Shown here: piece by piece, positions 1 through 8,538 of the stretch
Layout of the letters: each line of letters starts with the position of its first letter
Numbering within the stretch: the first letter of the stretch is position 1
DNA from: Methylophaga sp.
GTDB lineage: Bacteria > Pseudomonadota > Gammaproteobacteria > Nitrosococcales > Methylophagaceae
Direction: 5' to 3'
NCBI RefSeq assembly: GCF_030651745.1
Contig: NZ_JAUSCC010000140.1
Span: forward strand, 1-64,000
DNA length: 64,000 nucleotides
The notes under the pieces: model-generated
What the model saw: the letters and a program-made list of their open reading frames with translations, nothing else
What the model was told of the DNA's origin: nothing
Databases searched by the model: none
Translations under genes and position numbers: made by a program

Positions 1-73
1 TCAACACATACATCATCACCGAAAAGCCAATAATGCCGGCCCAGATAATCACTAAATCAAATGGCTGTTCCAT
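1..73 (-). CDS. cydB: Cytochrome bd-type quinol oxidase subunit II, 5' end only
   Basis: Only the first 24 codons lie in the window; the gene runs off the left edge. The visible N-terminus (MEQPFDLVIIWAGII) is the start of the first membrane helix of a CydB/CioB protein. The order cydA then cydB on the minus strand supports this. The start could be the ATG at 76, which overlaps the cydA stop as ATGA, or the ATG at 73; the GGAGG site sits six bases before the latter, so 73 is preferred. The product pairs with CydA to form the terminal quinol oxidase in the inner membrane. Confidence 0.8.
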   Translation of the reverse strand, partial: MEQPFDLVIIWAGIIGFSVMMYVL

Positions 74-1470
74 CATAGACCTCCGTCTAAATTGGCATTG
101 GCTGCGGATATCGGCCGTTGGGCTTTTTCAACATCAGAATCAGTTTGTTCAGCATTGGCTGTTTCCAGTCCGCCACGGAACACGCTCATCAAATAAAACA
201 CCCCAGCACTGAACACCATGGCATAAACCAGCACATAACCAATCAAGGTAAACAAGGCCATGCCACCGGTAAGTGATGGGGTTAATCCCTGTGCATGCGT
301 CATCTGCTCATAGATTAACCAGGGTGCCCTGCCAGTTTCTGTCACAATCCAACCAGATAACACAGCAATAAACGGTGACAGACTCATCAGCCGTAAACCA
401 TTGAGGAAGGGTTTGTTTTCAAGATAGCGATCACCTCTACGCAACCACAGCCCTGCCAACCCGAATAACACCATCAATAATCCCATTGCCACCATCACCC
501 GGAAAGCCCAGAACACAATAAACACAGGGGGCTGCATTTCCGGAGCAACTTCATTTAGTCCTGGTACTTCACCGTCCCATTCATGGGTCAAGATAAAGCT
601 CGCCAGTTTAGGGATTTTGATTTCAAAAAGATTCTGCTGATTCTCTTGATCAGGTAAGGCAAACAGCAACAATGGCACACCGGTTCCGGTTTCCCAGTTG
701 CCTTCCATCGCCGCCACTTTCATCGGCTGATGTTTGAGTGTATTCAATCCATGAAAATCACCGATCACCACTTGGGTCGGAGCCAGAATCAAAATCAACC
801 ATAATGAAATAGACAATGCTTTTTTATTCGCTTCCAACTCGCGTTTTTGCATGACAAACCAGGCCGTAACGCCGGCCACTACAAAGGAAGCGGTTAAAAA
901 TGAGGCAACGGCCATGTGCAGGAAGCGATAACCAAATGAAGGATTGAAAATCGCATCGCGCCATGAAACAACATAATAAAGGCCATCACGTAGCACCAGA
1001 CCATCCGGTGTATGCATCAATGAGTTGGCGGCCAATATCCAGAAAGAAGAAATAAAGGTGCCAAGCGCCACCATCATCGCGGCAAATAAATGCACGCCTT
1101 GTGGGACTTTATCGCGACCAAATAACAACACGCCAAGAAATGCGGCTTCTAAAAAGAATGCAGTGATAACTTCGTAGCTAAGTACCGGTCCGAGGAAGTT
1201 GGCGGTTGAATAGGAAAAATTACTCCAGTTGGTGCCGAACTGGAATGACATCACAATGCCCGACACCACACCCATACCAAACACGACGGCAAACACCTGG
1301 ATCCAGAACTTTGAAAGCCGCTGCCACAACGGATTGCCGGTCTTTAATGACAAGGCTTCTAATACAGCAATGAAGCTCGCCAGACCAATGGTAAAGACAG
1401 GAAAGATGGCATGAAAACACACCACGAACGCAAACTGAATTCGTGATAGTAAGAGCGGATCGAGTTCCAT
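73..1470 (-). CDS. cydA: Cytochrome bd-type (cyanide-insensitive-like) quinol oxidase subunit I
   Basis: Catalytic subunit of a bd-family terminal oxidase, 465 residues, with about nine membrane helices. It oxidises quinol and reduces O2 to water. The early helix carries His20 (CFHAIFP), the usual high-spin heme ligand, and GYRFLHMA holds another heme-ligand His. The conserved GRxPW signature reads GRAPW, and the Q-loop is short; both are typical of the CioA (cyanide-insensitive) branch rather than the long-loop E. coli CydA. It is translationally coupled to cydB. An FNR/Anr-like box lies about 110 bases upstream. In Azotobacter a bd oxidase gives respiratory protection of nitrogenase; that role here is inference. 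Confidence 0.93.
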   Translation of the reverse strand: MELDPLLLSRIQFAFVVCFHAIFPVFTIGLASFIAVLEALSLKTGNPLWQRLSKFWIQVFAVVFGMGVVSGIVMSFQFGTNWSNFSYSTANFLGPVLSYEVITAFFLEAAFLGVLLFGRDKVPQGVHLFAAMMVALGTFISSFWILAANSLMHTPDGLVLRDGLYYVVSWRDAIFNPSFGYRFLHMAVASFLTASFVVAGVTAWFVMQKRELEANKKALSISLWLILILAPTQVVIGDFHGLNTLKHQPMKVAAMEGNWETGTGVPLLLFALPDQENQQNLFEIKIPKLASFILTHEWDGEVPGLNEVAPEMQPPVFIVFWAFRVMVAMGLLMVLFGLAGLWLRRGDRYLENKPFLNGLRLMSLSPFIAVLSGWIVTETGRAPWLIYEQMTHAQGLTPSLTGGMALFTLIGYVLVYAMVFSAGVFYLMSVFRGGLETANAEQTDSDVEKAQRPISAANANLDGGL

Positions 1471-1580
1471 GGTGACTCCAGTTTAATAATGCTGCAGACA
1501 GATCTGATAACACGCACAGCTTAAGCTACGTTTACATTCAAATTTCAGACTCAAAATATCATAAGAAGTGCGACACATAA

Positions 1581-1594
1581 TTGACTGGGATCAA
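1581..1594 (-). promoter_or_regulatory. FNR/Anr-like box upstream of cydA
   Basis: The sequence TTGAC-TGGG-ATCAA matches the FNR/Anr dyad TTGAT-N4-ATCAA with one change. It lies in the 339-base gap (1471-1809) between the divergent cydA and the membrane-protein gene at 1810, about 110 bases before the cydA start, as expected for an oxygen-regulated oxidase. The rest of the gap is AT-rich; I see no gene in it. Just before 1810 there is a strong GGAGGAAGG ribosome-binding site. Confidence 0.5.
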
Positions 1595-1809
1595 CTTTTT
1601 TTCAGTTACACCAATAAACTGCACTTAAACATAGGTTAAGCAAGCCGAGTAATGAATTGTTTATCCTGACAGTTGTCATGGTTATATAAGACATTGTTAT
1701 GAACAACGTCTTTTATTATCGATTTTGAAACGTTATTCGCTGATAACACTGCTAACCTGAATCAAGTTCACCGAATGAATAATGTTTATGTATCTCAGGA
1801 GGAAGGAAT

Positions 1810-2334
1810 ATGGAAGTAGAAATTCAAGATGAAAAACATACTGGTCGTGTAGCTGCCGTCTATAACAATGAAGCAGCGGCTAAAGCGGCCAAACAAAAAC
1901 TCATCGATAATGGTATTGCCCCCGGCATCATTAATATTGTTAGACCTGATGACAGCAATATCAGTAAAAAAATTGAACCCGAGAGTCATGGCATTGCCAA
2001 AACCATCGTTAAATCACATGGTTGGCTGGGTTTGATTGGGATGATTGCCGGTATTTTGATAGCGACGATTTTAGTGACCAGTGGCCCTGAAATGACCCAG
2101 TCCAGCCCGATGTTTACTTACATTGTATTTATCTTTTTCGGTTTGATTTTCGGCATGATGCTGGCGGGTTTGATTTCAATCCGTCCGGACCATGATCCGC
2201 TGATAACCAAAACCATTGAAACCAGTCAGGAACATCGTTGGACGGTCGTTGTGCAAACAGACGATCAAGATGATATCGATTTGGTTAAAGAATTATTGGA
2301 AAATTCTGCCGTCTCAACGAGCGAAACCCTCTAA
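1810..2334 (+). CDS. Small membrane protein of unknown function
   Basis: A 174-residue protein. Residues 1-65 form a soluble, alanine- and lysine-rich segment (RVAAVYNNEAAAKAAKQKL) like the alpha/beta domains in YflT/general-stress-17M-like proteins. Two membrane helices follow (about 74-92 and 104-126), then a soluble acidic C-terminus with VVVQTDDQDDIDLVKELL. It looks like a stress-associated membrane protein, but I recognise no named family with certainty. It is a single gene with a strong ribosome-binding site (GGAGGAAGG) and is followed by a hairpin. Confidence 0.75.
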   Translation: MEVEIQDEKHTGRVAAVYNNEAAAKAAKQKLIDNGIAPGIINIVRPDDSNISKKIEPESHGIAKTIVKSHGWLGLIGMIAGILIATILVTSGPEMTQSSPMFTYIVFIFFGLIFGMMLAGLISIRPDHDPLITKTIETSQEHRWTVVVQTDDQDDIDLVKELLENSAVSTSETL

Positions 2335-2354
2335 CTTTTGGTATTTTCATCTCC

Positions 2355-2382
2355 CAACGAGTCGGTACTTTCCGGCTCGTTG
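2355..2382 (+). terminator. Hairpin downstream of the membrane-protein gene
   Basis: CAACGAG(T)CGG pairs with CCG(G)CTCGTTG across a six-base loop, an 11-bp stem with one G-T pair, starting about 20 bases after the stop codon. There is no clear T-run after it, so termination is likely but not certain. Confidence 0.5.
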
Positions 2383-2508
2383 AGGAGAATGACCACAAGT
2401 TGTTCTCATATACCCGCCACAATAAAAAAATAATTTATTTCATCACCAAATTGGATCACTTTCGGTGATCGCGCATGACATCTCAGTTACCGCCCGATCA
2501 CCCTAAAG

Positions 2509-2517
2509 TTATCCACA
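2509..2517 (+). promoter_or_regulatory. DnaA box upstream of nrdA
   Basis: TTATCCACA matches the high-affinity DnaA consensus TTATNCACA exactly. It lies about 150 bases before nrdA. E. coli nrdAB is also controlled by DnaA boxes. A perfect inverted repeat, TGCACA-N5-TGTGCA, follows at about 2523-2539. The 325-base gap 2335-2659 holds this box, the inverted repeat and the NrdR boxes, and no gene. Confidence 0.6.
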
Positions 2518-2566
2518 TCTAATGCACAATTTATGTGCAACTTATCCCCTTGCTAAGACTTCAAAA

Positions 2567-2614
2567 ACACATTATCTTGTGGTTCAATCACGTTGTGACC
2601 ACAATTTGTTGTGG
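2567..2614 (+). promoter_or_regulatory. Tandem NrdR boxes controlling nrdAB
   Basis: Two 16-bp dyads, ACACATTATCTTGTGG (2567-2582) and CCACAATTTGTTGTGG (2599-2614), match the NrdR box. They are separated by 16 bases, so their centres are 32 bp apart, about three helical turns, which is the known spacing of paired NrdR boxes. They lie 45-95 bases before the nrdA start. NrdR represses ribonucleotide reductase genes when dATP is high. Confidence 0.85.
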
Positions 2615-2659
2615 TTTACCGTTTTTTAAGTCTTACCACACAATGCAGGGAAAATCACT

Positions 2660-5527
2660 ATGGCGAGCGAAGCAGAAAACTACACCCAACCCTCCTCTGA
2701 AACCGGCTACAAAGTTATTCGTCGTAACGGCAAAGTCACCGAGTTTAATAGCAGCAAAATTGCTGTTGCTTTGACCAAAGCTTTCTTAGCTGTCGAAGGT
2801 CAAGCAGCAAAAGATAGCCGACGTATTCACGAAACGGTTGCCGAACTTACCAGCCAAGTCAGTGAAAATCTGCTGCGTCGGTTAGACGATGGTGGCACCG
2901 TGCATATCGAAGATATTCAGGATCAGGTTGAACTCGCTTTGATGCGTGCTGGTGAATACAAAGTCGCCCGCTCGTATGTGGTTTACCGTGAACAACAATC
3001 ACAAAAACGTGCTGAAGAAGAACGCAAGCACCCGCAACCTGCCAACGAATCTACACTGCACGTTACGTTAGCTGATGGCACTCGCCAGCCATTAGATATC
3101 GAACGTCTGCGCAACCTGATTGATGAAGCCTGTGAAGGCCTTGCTCAAGTGGATAACGCTGCCATCCTGCGTGATACCCAACGTAATATCTTTGATGGTG
3201 TGTCTGAAAAAGACGTCGAAAAAGCGCTGATCATGTCAGCCCGTACGTTTATCGAAAAAGATCCTGCCTACAGCACCCTGGCTGCTCGCCTGCTGATGGA
3301 CAGCATCCGTCGTGAAGCATTGAGTTTTGTTTACAAAACACCTCGCCAAGCCTCACAAGGTGAAATGGCTGATCAATACAAAGACTATTTCAAAACCTAC
3401 GTTCGCACTGCCATTGAAAACGAACTGATCGACTCAGAACTGGGTTTATATGATCTGGAACGCCTGGGTAACGCTTTGAAACCGGAAAACGATTTCAGCT
3501 TTACTTACCTCGGCCTGCAAACGTTGTATGACCGTTATTTCATTCACTTTGACGGCACCCGTTTTGAATTGCCACAAGCCTTTTATATGCGTGTCGCAAT
3601 GGGTCTGGCTATCAACGAAATCGATCGTGAAGCCCGCGCCATTGAGTTCTACAACCTGTTGTCATCTTTCGACTTCATGAGCTCAACTCCAACATTATTT
3701 AATGCCGGTACCTTGCGTCCACAATTATCGTCTTGCTACCTGACAACCGTGCCTGATGATCTGAGCGGTATTTACAGTGCTATGCGTGATAACGCCCTGC
3801 TGTCTAAATATGCCGGTGGTCTGGGTAATGACTGGACCCGTGTGCGTGGCCTGGGTGCTCATATCAAAGGCACCAACGGTAAATCACAAGGTGTTGTACC
3901 GTTCCTGAAAGTCGCTAACGACACTGCTGTTGCGGTTAACCAAGGTGGTAAACGTAAAGGTGCGGTTTGTGCGTATCTTGAAACCTGGCACATCGACGTT
4001 GAAGAATTCCTGGATCTGCGTAAAAACACTGGTGATGATCGTCGTCGTACCCACGATATGAACACTGCCAACTGGATCCCTGATTTGTTCATGAAACGTG
4101 TGGCTGAAGAAGGTCCATGGACATTGTTTTCACCAGAAGAAGTGCCAGATCTGCATGATCTGACCGGTCTGGGTTTTGAAAAAGCTTACGCTGAATACGA
4201 AGCCAAAGCCGCTCGCGGTGAAATCCGTAACTTCAAAACCATGCCTGCCACCGACCTGTGGCGCAAAATGCTCGGCATGTTGTTTGAAACCGGCCACCCT
4301 TGGATCACGTTCAAAGATCCTTGTAACCTGCGTAGCCCGCAACAACATGTTGGTGTCGTTCACAGCTCAAACCTGTGTACCGAAATCACCCTGAACACAT
4401 CTGATCAAGAAATCGCGGTGTGTAACCTCGGTTCGGTCAATATGGTTCAACATATTGATGCCAGCGGCAAACTGGACAAAGAAAAGCTTAACCGCACGGT
4501 AAAAACCGCGATGCGTATGCTGGATAACGTTATCGAATACAACTATTACAGTGTGCCGCAAGCTCGTCATTCCAACCTGCTGCACCGCCCTGTTGGTCTG
4601 GGCATCATGGGCTTCCAGGATGCGTTATATAAACTGCGTATTCCTTACAGCACCGAAGAAGCCGTGAAATTCGCTGATGAATCAATGGAAGCAGTCAGCT
4701 ACTACGCCATCGATGCGTCTTCTGATTTGGCTGCAGAACGTGGCAAATACAAATCTTACGAAGGCAGCTTGTGGAGCAAAGGCATTCTGCCGATTGATTC
4801 CATCAAGATCCTTAAAGAAGCGCGTGGCGAGTATCTGCAACAAGACGAAAGCAAAACCATGGATTGGGATGCGCTGCGTGACAAAGTCAAACGTCAAGGC
4901 ATGCGTAACTCAAACACTATGGCGATTGCCCCGACTGCCACTATCTCGAATATCTGTGGTGTCAGCCAGTCGATTGAACCGACTTACCAAAACCTGTTTG
5001 TTAAATCGAACCTGTCTGGCGAATTCACTGTTATCAACCCGTACATGGTTGAAGATTTGAAAGCACGCGGTTTGTGGGATGATGTCATGATCAATGACCT
5101 CAAATACTATGATGGCAGCCTGCTGTCGATTGACCGTGTTCCAGCTGAACTGAAAGCGTTGTACACCACCGCTTTTGAAATGGATGCACGCTGGTTGATT
5201 GAAGCTGCATCACGTCGTCAAAAATGGCTGGATCAGGCTCAAAGCTTAAACCTGTACATGGCTGAACCATCCGGTAAGAAAATGGACAATCTGTACAAAC
5301 TGGCGTGGGTACGTGGTCTGAAAACTACTTATTACCTGCGTTCAATGGGCGCAACCGGTGCCGAGAAAACCAGCACCGCGCCGACTACTGCAACAACAGC
5401 TAAACCGTCTGCACCACCTGTGTTAAAGCCGGTTGCCAAACAAGAAGATGACTTTATTTCAGGTGAAGGTATGGACGCACCGAAAGCCTGTTCAATCTTG
5501 GAACCAGACTGCGAGGCTTGCCAATAA
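2660..5527 (+). CDS. nrdA: Class Ia ribonucleotide reductase, large (alpha) subunit
   Basis: A 955-residue catalytic subunit that reduces ribonucleoside diphosphates. The N-terminus carries two ATP-cone domains in tandem (about residues 18-110 and 130-225), as in Pseudomonas NrdA, which is longer than E. coli NrdA (761 residues). Active-site cysteines appear in SSCYLT, in NLCTEI (thiyl-radical Cys with the partner Glu) and in VCNLGSVN. The C-terminal shuttle pair is CEAC, two residues from the end. The ATG at 2660 lies just after the NrdR boxes. The stop overlaps the nrdB start by one base. Confidence 0.97.
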   Translation: MASEAENYTQPSSETGYKVIRRNGKVTEFNSSKIAVALTKAFLAVEGQAAKDSRRIHETVAELTSQVSENLLRRLDDGGTVHIEDIQDQVELALMRAGEYKVARSYVVYREQQSQKRAEEERKHPQPANESTLHVTLADGTRQPLDIERLRNLIDEACEGLAQVDNAAILRDTQRNIFDGVSEKDVEKALIMSARTFIEKDPAYSTLAARLLMDSIRREALSFVYKTPRQASQGEMADQYKDYFKTYVRTAIENELIDSELGLYDLERLGNALKPENDFSFTYLGLQTLYDRYFIHFDGTRFELPQAFYMRVAMGLAINEIDREARAIEFYNLLSSFDFMSSTPTLFNAGTLRPQLSSCYLTTVPDDLSGIYSAMRDNALLSKYAGGLGNDWTRVRGLGAHIKGTNGKSQGVVPFLKVANDTAVAVNQGGKRKGAVCAYLETWHIDVEEFLDLRKNTGDDRRRTHDMNTANWIPDLFMKRVAEEGPWTLFSPEEVPDLHDLTGLGFEKAYAEYEAKAARGEIRNFKTMPATDLWRKMLGMLFETGHPWITFKDPCNLRSPQQHVGVVHSSNLCTEITLNTSDQEIAVCNLGSVNMVQHIDASGKLDKEKLNRTVKTAMRMLDNVIEYNYYSVPQARHSNLLHRPVGLGIMGFQDALYKLRIPYSTEEAVKFADESMEAVSYYAIDASSDLAAERGKYKSYEGSLWSKGILPIDSIKILKEARGEYLQQDESKTMDWDALRDKVKRQGMRNSNTMAIAPTATISNICGVSQSIEPTYQNLFVKSNLSGEFTVINPYMVEDLKARGLWDDVMINDLKYYDGSLLSIDRVPAELKALYTTAFEMDARWLIEAASRRQKWLDQAQSLNLYMAEPSGKKMDNLYKLAWVRGLKTTYYLRSMGATGAEKTSTAPTTATTAKPSAPPVLKPVAKQEDDFISGEGMDAPKACSILEPDCEACQ

Positions 5528-6678
5528 TGTTTAACTGGGACGATCCACTTGCCGAAAAACCGGCAACCGATGTTGTTGACAACGCACTGTTGCCGCCGTC
5601 ACAACAAGCCGCCAATGAACTCGACACGCCTGAGCCAACCAAAGCCAGTGTCAGTGAATTGCCGCCATTAAACGCAAAAGCCGTTAATGCTGATGACAAA
5701 CGTGTAGTGAATGGACAAGCTGATATCAATCAGCTTGCCCCGTTCAAATACCCGTGGGCGTGGAACTACTTCTTAAATGCCAACAAAAACCACTGGACGC
5801 CACTTGATATCAACATGGCGCAGGACGTTCACGACTACCGTCATAAACTGACGTTAGAAGAACGTCATGTTTATGAAAACGTACTGTCATACCTGACCAC
5901 CTCCGATATTCTTGCGATGCGTAATATCGGTCTGGCGGTTATGGAAAAAATGACCGCACCGGAACTGCAGATTTACCAAGCCCGTCAGGTTTATGAAGAA
6001 GCGCTGCATACCTGGACCTACCAGCACTGCATCGAAACCATCGGCCTGGACCAAGGTGAAATCTACAACCGCTATCGCGTAGTGCCGGAGATTTACCAAA
6101 AGATCAAACTCGCCAATGACCGTCTTAGTACAGTTATGCGTAGTGATATCGATCTGCGTGATAAAGACGAACTGGAAAACTTCGTCATGTCTTACGCGTT
6201 CTTCGCTGGCATTTTCGAAGGCAGCTGGTTCTACAACGGCTTCTCACCGATCTTTGCATTGCAACGTCGCGGCCTCATGAAAGGTACTGGCGAACAGCTG
6301 CAATACATCATGCGTGATGAAGTCATGCACGCCTCGTTTGGTATTCGTGTGTGCAGACAAATCATCAAAGAAGAAAACGTCAAACTGGATCCAAAGAAAA
6401 TCCAGACCATGTTTGAAGAAGCCGATGCAGCAGAAGCAACCTACGCAGGCTACATTCTGCGTGACCCGATTTTGGGTTACTCAAAAGAAGCCCACCACGG
6501 CCAATTCCGCTACACCGCCAACCGCCGTGCCAAACAACTCGGCTTTGAAGAACCTTTCCCCGGCGCAGAAGCCACCCTGCCCTGGTTGGATGAACAAGCC
6601 AACATGCGGAAGGAGAAAAACTTCTTCGAAACCAAGGTCACCGAATATCAAACCGGTGGCGGTTTGAAATGGGATTGA
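5527..6678 (+). CDS. nrdB: Class Ia ribonucleotide reductase, small (beta) subunit
   Basis: The radical-generating subunit, 383 residues. Iron ligands and radical site are visible: Asp127 in TTSDI, Glu158 and His161 in EEALHTWTY, with Tyr165 at the tyrosyl-radical position, and Glu and His in RDEVMHASFG. I use the ATG at 5527, which overlaps the nrdA stop (TAATG) and has GAGG about ten bases upstream; an in-frame TTG at 5518 lies inside nrdA and is unlikely. The first 65 residues form a variable, proline-rich leader. A strong terminator follows. Confidence 0.96.
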   Translation: MFNWDDPLAEKPATDVVDNALLPPSQQAANELDTPEPTKASVSELPPLNAKAVNADDKRVVNGQADINQLAPFKYPWAWNYFLNANKNHWTPLDINMAQDVHDYRHKLTLEERHVYENVLSYLTTSDILAMRNIGLAVMEKMTAPELQIYQARQVYEEALHTWTYQHCIETIGLDQGEIYNRYRVVPEIYQKIKLANDRLSTVMRSDIDLRDKDELENFVMSYAFFAGIFEGSWFYNGFSPIFALQRRGLMKGTGEQLQYIMRDEVMHASFGIRVCRQIIKEENVKLDPKKIQTMFEEADAAEATYAGYILRDPILGYSKEAHHGQFRYTANRRAKQLGFEEPFPGAEATLPWLDEQANMRKEKNFFETKVTEYQTGGGLKWD

Positions 6679-6690
6679 TTGTTTGATTAG

Positions 6691-6716
6691 AAAGCCGACT
6701 TTATGTCGGCTTTTTT
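6691..6716 (+). terminator. Rho-independent terminator of nrdAB
   Basis: AAAGCCGAC and GTCGGCTTT form a perfect 9-bp stem around a five-base loop, followed by a run of Ts. It starts 13 bases after the nrdB stop and ends the nrd operon before the TIR-DnaB gene. Confidence 0.92.
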
Positions 6717-6734
6717 ATTCGCCAAGGATTGCTT

Positions 6735-8402
6735 ATGGATGAATACGCTGTCTCTGTTTTTTGTAGTTACTCTCATAAAGACGAGGAGCTCAAAAATAAG
6801 CTTCTTAATCACTTAGCAACGCTGAAAAGGCAAAAGCTAATTGATGAGTGGAACGATAGAGCAATTGTGCCCGGAAAAGATTGGCAAAGAGAAATTGACG
6901 ATAAAATAAGGACTGCTGATCTAGTACTTTTACTGGTTAGTTCAGACTTTATTGGTTCAAATTATTGTTATGAAAAAGAATTATCCATAGCCTTAGAAAG
7001 ACATGATTCAAATCTATCTGTGGTTCTGCCAATAATATTAAGACCTTGTGATTGGCATGAAACAACCTTTGCGAAGATTCAGGGTCTTCCGACAGATGGC
7101 CTCCCAATAACAAAATGGAACAACGAGGATGAAGCTTGCCTTAATGTTATTGAAGGAATAAAGAAAACCATTGCAGAAATAAAAAAATTCAAAAAAAGAG
7201 TTGGAGAAGGAGCTGGCTTACTGAGCATAAGGGATGTTCTATCAAGAGAAATTGATCGTATTGATACAGTTTTTGAAAAAGTAGACTCGGAAAAGTGTAG
7301 CGGCCTATCAACAGGGATTTCGGATCTAGATTATGTTATTGACGGCTTACACCCCGCAGAGTTAATCGTATTGGCATCTAGGCCTGCAATGGGTAAAACT
7401 GCCCTTTCTCTGAATTTTGCTGCGAATATAGCTATTCATGAAAAGGAAGCCGTAGCTTATTTTTCGATGAACACACCTGTAGAACATACGACAAGGAGAT
7501 TGATGTCTCTAGTTGGAAGTATTGATAGTAATGATCTACTTAGAGGAAATCTAAAGGATGATGACTGGCCTAGATTGACATCAGTAATTGCACTACTTAA
7601 TGAAGCTCCACTATTTATAGATGAAAGCATATTATCCTCTGTAGATGAGCTTCGTCTTAAGTTGATAAATTTCAAGCAAAAGCACAACCTCAAAGCGGTA
7701 ATAATTGATTCATTACAAGACTTGGCCTACCGAGAAAAATCTCTGAACACGGACCTTTCATATTCTGAGTATGCACATAAGCTTAAGCACCTAGCTATGG
7801 AGGTGCAATTGCCAATAATTTTAACTGTATCTCTACCTAGATCAGTAGAAAACAGACCAAATAAGCGTCCTCACTTGAATGACCTTTCCGAATTCGAAAA
7901 CCTAACAAACTGTGCTGACATAATTGGTTTTATATACAGAGGAGAAGTCTACGAAGATTATGATTTTATGGATAATGCTAATGCAGAAATCATCATAGCC
8001 AAAAATAACAATGGTCATATTGGAACTATCCGACTTTTATATCAGACAAGGTACTCAAGATTTTCAGATCTCATAAAATCTGAAACTTCAGATGTAGAAG
8101 GCATGAAAATAGATTTAAATAACCCTGAGGAATTCAATAAAAATAATCTTGCCAGACTTTTAGCTAGTAAGGATGACTCTCAACATCGGCAACTAAGAGT
8201 TACAAAATCCGGAGAGTTATATCTATCCGATGAAGTTGGTAACCTAAATACAAATGATCTGGCTTTTAGAATCGAAACACTATGTGCAGGGAATGGATAC
8301 GTAGGTGAAATTGCAGCTAAAGACGATGAGTGGATTGAGAGAGTGTACACACTCATTTCAGAGAATTGGCCAAACCCTAAAAATAGTCATATCGAAATGT
8401 AA
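6735..8402 (+). CDS. TIR domain fused to a DnaB-like helicase motor (putative defence protein)
   Basis: A 555-residue two-domain protein. Residues 4-150 form a bacterial TIR domain (VFCSYSHKDEEL, then SSDFIGSNYCYEKEL, then PIILRPCDW); Glu82 is the likely NADase catalytic residue. Residues 185-450 resemble the C-terminal RecA-fold domain of the replicative helicase DnaB: STGISDLDYVIDGL, Walker A ASRPAMGKT (Lys221), Walker B AVIIDS (Asp325), LNDLSEFENLTNCADII and AKNNNGHIG. The DnaB N-terminal domain that binds primase is absent; TIR takes its place. The KxRNG motif of DnaB reads KNNNG. About 100 unassigned residues follow. The ATG at 6735 has AAGGA six bases upstream. The gene is visibly AT-rich against nrdAB, suggesting transfer. 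An anti-phage role is inference from the TIR family and the context. Confidence 0.85.
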   Translation: MDEYAVSVFCSYSHKDEELKNKLLNHLATLKRQKLIDEWNDRAIVPGKDWQREIDDKIRTADLVLLLVSSDFIGSNYCYEKELSIALERHDSNLSVVLPIILRPCDWHETTFAKIQGLPTDGLPITKWNNEDEACLNVIEGIKKTIAEIKKFKKRVGEGAGLLSIRDVLSREIDRIDTVFEKVDSEKCSGLSTGISDLDYVIDGLHPAELIVLASRPAMGKTALSLNFAANIAIHEKEAVAYFSMNTPVEHTTRRLMSLVGSIDSNDLLRGNLKDDDWPRLTSVIALLNEAPLFIDESILSSVDELRLKLINFKQKHNLKAVIIDSLQDLAYREKSLNTDLSYSEYAHKLKHLAMEVQLPIILTVSLPRSVENRPNKRPHLNDLSEFENLTNCADIIGFIYRGEVYEDYDFMDNANAEIIIAKNNNGHIGTIRLLYQTRYSRFSDLIKSETSDVEGMKIDLNNPEEFNKNNLARLLASKDDSQHRQLRVTKSGELYLSDEVGNLNTNDLAFRIETLCAGNGYVGEIAAKDDEWIERVYTLISENWPNPKNSHIEM

Positions 8403-8423
8403 GGCTTCACTATATGAAACTAA

Positions 8424-8519
8424 ATCAAACAGTAATCCCGTAAGTTGGGTTGAAGAATGAAACCCAACATTCGCCATTCGTTAAGTTTCGAGCAAGTGAA
8501 TTATTACTGTTCGTTTGAT
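8424..8519. repeat. REPIN-like / small inverted-repeat element, copy A
   Basis: An element of about 96 bp bounded by an inverted repeat (AACAGTAAT at 8428-8436 and ATTACTGTT at 8503-8511, with further partial pairing outside). Inside is a perfect hairpin, GTTGGGTT (8444-8451) with AACCCAAC (8461-8468), around the loop GAAGAATGA. Its internal sequence resembles copy B at 9103-9186. The 136-base gap 8403-8538 consists almost entirely of this element. REP-like elements of this type are moved by RAYT transposases, one of which lies nearby. Confidence 0.65.
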
Positions 8520-8538
8520 ATTGGACTATTAATCAATT

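Noticed and set aside
5518..5526. Upstream TTG start for nrdB
   Set aside because: It lies inside nrdA; the ATG at 5527 has proper spacing from GAGG and overlaps the nrdA stop.
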